Shown here in pieces: positions 47,227 to 56,300 of a stretch of DNA of 64,000 bases. Origin of the DNA: Anastrepha obliqua. Taxonomy: Eukaryota > Arthropoda > Insecta > Diptera > Tephritidae. Numbering within the stretch: the first letter of the stretch is position 1; the number at the start of each line of letters is the position of its first letter. Made by a program: the position numbers and the translations under genes. The stretch covers positions 60,267,601 to 60,331,600 of the forward strand of contig NC_072894.1 of NCBI RefSeq assembly GCF_027943255.1. The letters are read 5' to 3'. The notes under the pieces are model-generated. The model was not told where the DNA came from, made no database searches, and worked only from the letters and a program-made list of their open reading frames with translations.

Positions 47227-47530
47227 TTAATTCCAACTTCTTCTTCTTCTTCTTCTTCTTAATTGGCGCGAAAGCCGATTTTGGCCGAGTTTAAATAAAG
47301 CGCGCCATTCGTTCCTTTCTCGTGCTAACTGGCGCCAATCGGACGCACCAAGGAAGCCTTTCTCTTCCTCTGCTACCACCAGCTGGTACCGCATCAAATA
47401 CTTTCAGAGCCGGAGCGTTTGTATCCTTTCGGGCGACAGGACCCAGCCAACGTAGCCGCTGGATTTTCATTCGCTGCGCTATGTCTATGTTGTCGTAAAG
47501 CTCATACAGCTCACATCGTCCACCTTCACT
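47227..47530 (-). mobile_element. LINE 3' end with GAA-type tail
   Basis: Read in reverse: words for RIQRLRWLG-like, then LARERNEWRALF (the usual NWR..A.DR..WR motif that closes RTE-type ORFs), then GCGCCAATTAAGAAGAAGAA. Plus-strand CTT repeats at 47239-47261 are the tail. 5'-truncated, frames broken. Confidence 0.6.
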
Positions 47531-49035
47531 AGGGATCTAATCTTTCAGCTTGAGGTTTCATAATAACAGCGATTTCGACAGAAAAACAGGTAAATTTTGT
47601 AACATTTAAGCTTACTCTATTCTAAATTCTACTTTTATATTACTAGGTTCTAGCTGCACTGTGAACCAACTGGATGCTATCAACGACCCATGGATGAGCA
47701 ATGGAGAATTGGCATGAGCCAATCGTCTGTTAGCCGTAGTATACATCGTGTAAAATGTGCAATCAACCGCTCTATATTTTGCGCAAAGGTGAGGTTCCCG
47801 ATGACCTAAGTAGAGAGACAAGCTGCAAAAGAAAATTTTGAATGAGTTGATATCCCAAAGCAATACATGTATATACAAAAAGTATTTAGTAAATATTATT
47901 ATAATTTCAAATAAATGGTTATTTTTTTTACTATTTTTGTGCAAAGTAATTAAAAAAAACTTAAAGTTTAATTTAATAGCGTTGTTCGCTCATTTTGATA
48001 TTTAATTTGACAAAGATGCCGATCTCCATATAAGTTTGTGAACAGCACACTCGTTAGTGCAAACGACAAATACTGTAGATAAAAAAATGGTTGAATCATT
48101 AAAAATTAGTGAATTGCTCTACTGATTTCTATTTCACCCAAAATTAACATTTATGTTATTTTCTTGTCCAGTTGTTTTTGTTGCTGTTCATGTTACGAAA
48201 ATGCTGTTGTAGTGTCAGTGACGGTAACGTAGAACCAACTGTTCAATTCCGTATTTTTTCAAGGCCGACAATACGTAAGCTTATAATGATACATAGTATC
48301 TGGAAATTAAATTAAAATGAATTGGTGCAATAATGTTGTTTTCTATTGACAAATGAATACCTTTATAAACGCTGCCAGTTTGTTCTGCCGCTCGCGTAAC
48401 TGTCAATTCCCATCTTTCTTCTTTCTTCGGACTGCACCGACCCTGTGCCTTTTACTGTTAATAGCAATCCTTACATATATATATATATTAATGTTGATAA
48501 CTTTGTTGTTGGGCTATTTCTCTTGTCATAACATATAATGCTGAAAACAGTGAACACCGCACGGAATCCCTTACCGCAGTCCCTTACCGTGCACAAAAAC
48601 TCACCCCCGAGAACAACTGCGTTCTTTTAATTACATATTTACACAGTACATCGGTTTGTGTGTGTATGTGTTTGGTTGTATCTATCTTGTTGCCATTGAT
48701 ATTTTTGCTTACACACTTTTTCACACATCCGCGTTATCAGTTACAATTTTTCATTGTTTCATAAACCAAAGCCAAAAACCAACAAATGCAAATAGTTCAT
48801 TTAACTATAATTAACATTATTCAACAGTATTTTTAAGCTATTTTAACAAAAATTATAATTTTTCTAGCTTTATTTTGTAAATGATTTCGAAATGTACTGC
48901 TTGGCAACACTGTGTGGTGAGAGCGCAATCAGCTGGGTCGGTTTAACGGGATTTTTGAAGTGAAAACTTCTTTAGAATCGTTGGGAGTGATTTGAGAAAA
49001 AGTGAAACGAAAAAGCGACCATCTTGGCTTCGAAG
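47531..49035. other. Intergenic stretch, nothing coding recognised
   Basis: AT-rich. The segment 48895-49030 (GGCAACACTGTGTGGTGAG, then CAATCAGCTGGG) has promoter-like words common upstream of fly genes, but no exon follows before the inverted tRNA-like pair. Confidence 0.35.
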
Positions 49036-49335
49036 CGTTATATTATATGTTGATATAAACGTAGCGACGAACTAAATAACTTTTATTTTTTCTTGTGATT
49101 CGAACCAAAGATTTTGGATCGGAAGCTCACATTGCTAGCCGCTCGGCTACCGCGCCATGCCGTTGGCGGTGGCCTAAAAGTTATTTAGTTACGAAGCGTT
49201 ATATTATATGTTGATATAAACGTAGCGACGAACTAAATAACTTTTAGGCCAACGCCAACAGCATGGCGCGATAGCCGAGCGGCTAGCAATGTGAGCTTCC
49301 GATCCAAAATTCTTGGTTCGAATCACAAGAAAAAA
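49036..49335. repeat. Inverted pair of tRNA-like (SINE-type) sequences
   Basis: The right arm has GCGCGATAGCCGAGCGGCTA (box A-like) and TTGGTTCGAATCACAAG (box B-like) at about 49263-49331. The left arm (about 49095-49160) is its reverse complement. Flanking the left arm, GCGTTATATTATATGTTGAT and CGACGAACTAAATAACTTTT occur at 49039-49085 and again between the arms at 49198-49245. I read this as two tRNA-headed short elements of a family distinct from SINE-A, in head-to-head inverted arrangement, or one element duplicated by a hairpin-mediated event. Not a functional tRNA: no matching acceptor stem or sensible anticodon arm. Confidence 0.65.
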
Positions 49336-49488
49336 AAAATTTGTTTTTTTTTTGAAATTTGCATTGTAGGACATTTCTGATTATTTATTGAAAACAGGTT
49401 TTTGGCTTTTCTATTTTTGGTTTAGATACTGAAAGTCCGTTTAAGTGAATTGGTATAAATATTTCGTACATTAATTTTTGTGAACGTG

Positions 49489-49506
49489 TAATTCTCAAAA
49501 GGTTTA
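49489..49506 (+). promoter_or_regulatory. Candidate snRNA promoter element (PSEA-like)
   Basis: TAATTCTCAAAAGGTTTA resembles the fly snRNA proximal sequence element A (TAATTCCCAACTGGTTTT type, from memory) and begins 62 bp upstream of the U2-like start, where PSEA is expected. Confidence 0.55.
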
Positions 49507-49550
49507 TTAGAAAATGTATTGACAGGGTAGTTTGTTGGTTGTGTATGGTT

Positions 49551-49586
49551 ATCGCTTCTCGGCCTTATGGCTAAGATCAAAGTGTA
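49551..49586 (+). pseudogene. U2 snRNA gene fragment, first 36 nt
   Basis: ATCGCTTCTCGGCCTTATGG followed by CTAAGATCAAAGTGTA is the 5' end of U2 spliceosomal RNA including stem I. It includes UUAU where human U2 has UUUU, as I recall for fly U2. Similarity stops at the branch-point recognition site (the usual GUAGUA is absent and ATTGTCTTAC follows), and no other U2 segment is found downstream. Because promoter-like sequence is kept upstream, this is a DNA-level truncated or interrupted gene copy rather than a processed retrocopy. Confidence 0.8.
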
Positions 49587-49770
49587 ATTGTCTTACAATT
49601 TTTGTTTTTGTAATTTATTTTTTTGTTGTTTTCTAGTAATTAGTAGAGAATCAAAAACTAATTTAAAAAACATGAACTTAAAATATATTGTTTTGTTATA
49701 AAAGACTGAAATAAAATCCATATTATAACAAAATGCTTTGTACACTTTATTTTGACGCTCACAGTAAGTC

Positions 49771-49778
49771 TATCGATA
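49771..49778. promoter_or_regulatory. DREF-type site TATCGATA
   Basis: Palindromic TATCGATA, the fly DNA replication-related element, 115 bp upstream of the possible alternative first exon at 49893. Confidence 0.45.
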
Positions 49779-49892
49779 TTGGTATATAGATGTGACAGGA
49801 GAAACAATTTATTACTATGTTCCGCCATGTAATTCGCGAAAATCCTTTATTTCCGCGGCGTATTTACAATTTGCTTTCGGAACTCGCTGAAT

Positions 49893-49907
49893 ATGGCTGA
49901 AGAAGTA
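49893..49907 (+). CDS. Possible alternative first coding exon (MAEEV)
   Basis: ATGGCTGAAGAAGTA is directly followed by a consensus donor GTAAGT at 49908. Five codons end in phase 0, and exon 2 of the downstream gene (50476) also begins in phase 0, so splicing would give MAEEV-IKMLY. A DREF-type site lies 115 bp upstream. It could equally be a chance start or the first exon of something else. Confidence 0.25.
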
Positions 49908-50064
49908 GTAAGTACTTACTTGATTTTATCATTTATAATTTATAATCTATAAAAAAACTCATCTTGTAAAGGTTCATCCGAAAATTATTTTTAAAGGAAT
50001 GTTCATCCGCAAACTGTCAGCCTTTTGCCTAGAACTATCAACTATCGAAAACCATGGTCTCAAC

Positions 50065-50072
50065 TATCGATA
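50065..50072. promoter_or_regulatory. DREF-type site TATCGATA
   Basis: Within ACTATCGATAGT, 239 bp upstream of the main gene's ATG. CAGCTG follows at about 50191, and CAACACTGCGCGCG lies between. Together these resemble a fly housekeeping-type promoter. Confidence 0.5.
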
Positions 50073-50310
50073 GTTCGGAGGCTCTACTGATTGCGTGTGT
50101 ATACGATAAATTATTCACAATTTGAATCAGAAGGTCGTACGGTCTACGTGACCAGCGTGTTTCACACTTACCAACACTGCGCGCGTAAATCAGCTGATTA
50201 CAATTGTTTGTATGCGGTGTCGCATAATAGTTTGAAAATTTCGGGGAAGTCGTAAATAATGCAATTGTACTAATATATTTTGTTGTAAATTCAACTCGAA
50301 AGATCCAAAA

Positions 50311-50397
50311 ATGGATATCATATTGCCATATAATACGCAGAACCGGGAGCACTTCTGTAATTCTGCACTGAAAGCTGGATTTCATGAATTTGTTGCG
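50311..50397 (+). CDS. Host gene exon 1 (residues 1-29)
   Basis: MDIILPYNTQNREHFCNSAL, ending HEFVA before the strong donor GCG|GTGAGT, phase 0. Intron 1 is 78 bp and ends TTTTAACAG. Confidence 0.75.
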
Positions 50398-53300
50398 GTG
50401 AGTTGCAAAGGTTCCCAAGATTTATGCTACTATTTTGATTTAATTGTTATTTGTTTCTTTTTTTAATTTTAACAGATTAAAATGCTGTACACTATGAAAG
50501 ACTCCGATTTGGATGTGTTTCAACTGATGGGACGCGAACGTTTGGAATTACTGTTTTATGGTTGGGAGGTATGTCAGATGCATTGGGATGACCTGGGAAA
50601 TAAGAACGTTATACCACCCTATTTGAACACTGTCCTAAAGCAAATTGTACAATATTCACTGGACATTTGGTTTAGCAAGGAGTGGGAGGAGTGCAGACCC
50701 CACCACAAAGCTATGCTCCTTGTTTGTATTAAGCGTGCAAAAAATGTGTTGCAAAAATTACCTGGTAGCGATATCTTCAATTGGGAGTACGCACTACAAT
50801 TGGGTGTCAAACCGTGGGATATACCATATTTAAATCAGTTTATGGTATGTAATAGAAATTTGGTTGAAAGTTTGAAGCAGTCGAGTGAGCATGTAGAGGC
50901 ACCAGCTACAGTTGAAGGTAGATTCCTTGAGTACCTATTTGAATTTTGTGCCACAAATATTAATTTATTTAATGCTCCTTTAATAATTAGATATCCAACA
51001 TCTTCAAAAGGAGGGTTTAGCCTTGCTATTATTGCGTCTCATCAAACTCTTTGACGGCGGCATTTTCGAAGGTGTTCGTAAATTATCGATGCGCATCATT
51101 GCTGCCTGGAATCATGAGTATGAACAGAGCAAGCTCGAAGCAAAACTTGCGCATCCAGAAGTGAAAAACCAGCACAAAACGTGTTTAATACTTATATGCC
51201 ATATTTACTTAATGGCCATATATGAAATGGATGATATACGCGGTTTCGTTATTGATAATGTGGTGAGTATACTGGAAATTAAGGGACGTGGTAAAGGATG
51301 GTTTACTATTTTTATTTCTTTGTTTTTGCAGCTAAATAACATACGTTTTTACTATCGAAATATGATAGACTGTGCAAGCATTAAAGAAAATTCAGCGGAG
51401 CAAATGGAATACACGCCAGCCCGTTATATTGCCATAACGTGTATTAATCTGCAAATAAGTAGTAATGAGTTCATTGATGCCTTCATATACGATTCATACG
51501 ACGAAAATTTCGTTAGCCTTTTTGGTGTTATATCACAATCCTATATGAGCTATTTGCTTGGTCATCAAATAATGGAAATGAATAAATTGAATGAGGACGA
51601 TTTCAATAAGTGCATCGAAGATTTTAAACGTGTTATTCATTTGTATATAATTGAAAGGGAACGAAGCGAAGAATTTATGATGAACGAATTGCACAAAAAA
51701 GAAATGAAACGCCGTAGCCACAGCTTGTCGATTACTAAAGAAAATCTTACATGTTTCTATACTAAAATGTGTAAAGGGAATCGCCTGAGCAACATTGGCA
51801 GTACGGAGCATACAGATGGTGGAAACAAACAACTTTTTGCAGCGGATGAGGAAAACGAACGTCGCGTTGATCCAGTTTTCCAAAATTTGCCAAATAACTC
51901 CGATGTGCTCAATTATGTTTATACTGTATTGGTGAAGCGGGTAAGTGAGGTTTAGCATTTATATTTCAAAGAAATTTGCGCGTTTACTGCATGCACTAGC
52001 ATTAATTAGTACTAAATGTGAAGCACGCGTGATAACCACTACATGACACCCTGTCGTTTCCACGACCGTCGGTTCCACGTTACCGAAACGACCCGGATTT
52101 ACATTCGCCAAGGACTGTCACTCCGGCAGCATTCCCCGTACGTAAGTATCGGGAATGTTTATGCTGCTACAACAACAACAACAAGTACTAAATGTATTAA
52201 CAATAGGCTTTTGGAATAATTTAAATACAAAGTGCACTTTTAAGCTATAAAGAACTTACCCCGAATCCTACGGTCTATATTTCTAAACTCGAAAAACAAA
52301 CTAGTGAGGCTCATTCGCTTGCCTTATACTCTACATAATTAAGTACTCTACCTAGTTAAGTACTTTTTAAACTATGAAGAACTTAACCCGAATCCAACAA
52401 TCTATATTTCTACTGCTACGACAACAACAACATCTATATTTCTTAGCTCGAGAAGCAAACGACTGAGGTTCATTCGCTTACCATATACTTTACCATTATC
52501 TTCCTTGAATTGTGCTTTGCAACCTGTATGGCTTAAATTACTTAAGTCGCCGGTAAAGGGCATACTACGTGTTTGGATGACATTAAGCAGTTGAAAATAT
52601 TATTAAATACAGATTATAAATATTTATTTCTTATCTATTTTCTGCATTTCTAGACACACAGAGGCTGGTACTTCGCTAAGCTTATAGTACTGCTAAAGAT
52701 TATTGGACTGCAATTGAATGCCATTGAAACTTGGCGCTATCATCCAGGTTTAACACCTGAATTCTTACTAAACCTCGAAGTAAAACTCTCCAAACACTTT
52801 GAAGATTTGGCATTAATTTTCCAAGAACATCTTTTTATGGAACAAGAATTTTGGTTGACTGGCTTTTATTTAAATCCCTGTAAAAAGTACTATGAAACTG
52901 TAATACGTAGTGGTATGCGCGCGAATCGTCTGAGTCACCGTTTTGAAACTGGTGAAAACTACGATGATGAGGAAAGATACGATAGTAGAAGAGATCGGCG
53001 CGAAAAAGGTGACAAAGGAGAGAAAGTGAATGCTATTAATGCTAAGTACGGATTGCTTAGTTCAACTATTGATGTAAAAGAAATTGTAAAATTAGCAAAC
53101 CACGATGCACCCGAGATTGATTATGGACAATTGTGCAACGCTTTGCGGGCCTTCAAACTACCCGAAAACACCATTAAAGATCTGCTCACTGTCATTTTCC
53201 TGCCACGAAATAAAAGTTTTGCTTGGGCTCTTAATTGGGTCGAATTGCGCAAGCGTTGCAAAAGTCTGCTAAAAGATGCCGAACAGAAACGCCACTTTAT

Positions 53301-56300
53301 AGAGCTGAATATGGCTGAGGCAAATGATCGTCTTAAATTTTTGAAAATTGACTATGAAAAGTACAAACATCGGCCGCAGTTAGATTATGGTAGTATCGAG
53401 CAGGGCTATGAGAATACAGGCATGCCAAATTTTAGCAAAGACAGTAGCGATGAGAATGAGGATGAAGACTCCGAAGACTTTGAAGCCGATTCCGATTTGG
53501 ATGAGCCGGCTAAGCATGAACGTAAGTAAAATTTAATGATCTACAACCATTTAAACCATAATGGTTTCTTCAATTTCAGCTAAGAAAACCGATCACTCGC
53601 TACTATTCGATACGTATTTCATGAGTACACGCCGTACACGAGCACGTGCTGCCGCCATGATTGCGAATGTCTTGGAAAAGGATGAAATTATGTCAAACGA
53701 AGAAAAGGAGGAGGACATAAAGAAATCAGATCAGCTAACCGAAGAAGTGAAGGAATCAGTTTGTGATACCAGTGAAGCTGGCACAGCCACAATAAATGAG
53801 ACGAAACGTGATTTTAACGAAATTCTAAATGAACGCAAAGTGTTCAGCAATAGTACCAGCGGTTTCAATCCATTTCCAGATATTTGGAGTTTAAATGGGC
53901 AAGAATTGAAAACCATAGAGAATAATGTACCTCATTTAGAGACTAGCACCTTGTTCAATAAGTCGGCCAAGTTAGAAGTATTGAAAACGAATAGCATCAA
54001 ACTACTTAACGAGCAGAGATTAAAGTATAAAATGTTAGAAGAGAGGCGTCAACAAATAAGGAACGCGGAAGCTATTATGCGAGCTGAGGAAGCTCAAAAG
54101 TTTGGAAAGAACAAAGAGACTGGCAAGGAAGGAAGTATGCAGAAAAGTAGGTATACATTTAATTCAATTTTTATTTTCATTATATACTTTTTTGCGCGAC
54201 TTTATCAACGCACTAAGGCATAGCATCGAAATCTCTTATTTTAAGCCGTAAGAGATGATACTGCAATCATAATTGATGTACTGAAGTTTAGGAATTAAAA
54301 CCTCTGTTGTTTTAGATTAATGCAGTAAAGAAGTCACTGCTTTTTTGGTATGACGATGGTAGGTCTTATGCAGGGGTTCTTTACAGAGTGGATTTGCTCA
54401 ACGGATTGATGTTCTCGTTATGCTCCCAGTTAATGAAGGGTATTACAGCAGGGACTAATCCAACAGACATCTGCTGAAACCCCAGTAACTTCGTAGACAT
54501 GTCAGAAGCCATATCTTCGAATACACTGGCGTAGTTCCGATATAAAGGATTTTCCAATAACAGGTGTTATTTTGAATAGCCCGCTATTTCGGTAGATGTC
54601 ACTTTTGAAGCTGTCATGTTTTGATATTTGACAAGTAGAAACTAAATAAAAATGGAACGATACACGCTTAAACAACTCACTGAAATTATTAAAATTCACT
54701 ATAAAAATGGTGAAAATTTGGCAGAGACGGTTCGTAAAACTCGAACATTTTTGGGTCATCGTGAAGCACCTTGTCGGACCGCAATACAGACGTTTCCACC
54801 GCAGTCGGTTCTATGTTACCGAAACGACCCTTATTTATATCCGGCCAAGGATTGCCACTCCAGCAGCATTCCCCGTATGTAAGAATGGGGAATGTTTATG
54901 CTGCTACAACAACAACAACCGCAATACAGAAATTGGTGAAAAAATTCGAGCTGTTGGAACAAGTTAGTGATGTGAACAATAAATCCCGTGCACGTCGCTC
55001 AAGAACAGCCTAAAATATTGCTGTCGCAGCCGAAAGTGTTCAAGAAAACCTAGGTTTGTCCATTCCTCGTCGTTCTTTGGAATTAGGCATTCCACAGACG
55101 CCACTACACCGTATTTTGCATAAAGGGTCTTACGGCTTATAAAGTCCAGTTAACACAAGAACTCAAGCCGGCCAATCATCAACAACGTCGTGTCTTTGCT
55201 GATTGGGTCGTTGAAATGCATGAAATTGATCCGGAATTCCATCGAAAAATCATCTTGAGTGATGAGGCCCATTTCCACTTCGGTGGCTTCGTCAACAAAA
55301 TTGTCGGATCTGGGGCTCAGAAAATCCAAGAGTTATTGTGGAAAAGCCCCTCTATCCTCAACGTTTCCCCGGCGGAGTCATTGGACCTTACCTTTTCGAA
55401 AATAAAGCTGGAGCTACAGCTACGGTGAATGGACTGTGCTACCGAGAGATGATTAACGATTTTTTATGTCCGGATATTGATCTGGACAACGTTTGTTTTC
55501 AACAATACGGCGCTACGTGCCACCCAAGCAACGAAACCATTGATCTTAACATTGAATAACACCTCTTATTGGAAAAGCCTATATATTCGAAAATGTCTGA
55601 TGTCGATAGCATATCGAAAAGCCTTGAACGAAATGCATAAGGTGCCATTACTAACACTATTTGCTATCGGGTGTGAGAAAAATGAGAGACACGTAAGGAA
55701 ATGAGCGATACAGATGCACAAGCGCACGAAGATCTTGAGATACTGATATACTCGTATAGCAGAAGCTTTCGAAAATCCGACCAAACCACGACAGCTTAAA
55801 TAAGGTTTCGAGAAACGCTTGTAAGAATAAGAGCAGAAATCGGAAGTTAGCAGCGACATCAAGAACTAGTGGACGGCAAGGAAATGCCAACTTTAACACT
55901 GAAATCAACCATAGCGCAAGGCACATAGGGCTGTGCAGGCAAAGTAGTAGTAGTAGTAATTCTTCTTTATTTATTTATAAATATTTCATCTTACATTACA
56001 ATAATTTTTACAATAATTCGTTTAAATATACATATAAATACATAAAGAAAGAAATAATAAATTTGTGCAAAGTAGGCAAAGTGTAAACCTGCAATAAATC
56101 TGAATCTAACCCCAGCCCAGGAGTCAATTGAACAAGGGTTCATAGAGCTCATAACGAACTAAAAATGTTCGAAGAAAATCTTTGTGAAATATTTATGAAA
56201 AGATCTGCGAACTGTATCTCATTTATTATTATAAATTCGATGAAACTAAGAGGTGTACGAACTTTACGACAAAATGGAATTAAAAAAAAGAGGTTAATCA

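Noticed and set aside
49263..49331. A tRNA gene
   Set aside because: Boxes A and B are present but there is no paired acceptor stem, no sensible anticodon arm, and an inverted duplicate lies beside it. Better explained as a tRNA-derived repeat.
49551..49740. A functional U2 snRNA gene
   Set aside because: Identity ends after 36 nt, before the branch-site recognition sequence. The Sm site and the 3' stem-loops are absent.
50482..51955. Two overlapping separate genes in different frames
   Set aside because: A 73-bp GT-AG intron at 50918-50990 joins the two frames in phase, so they are exons of one gene.
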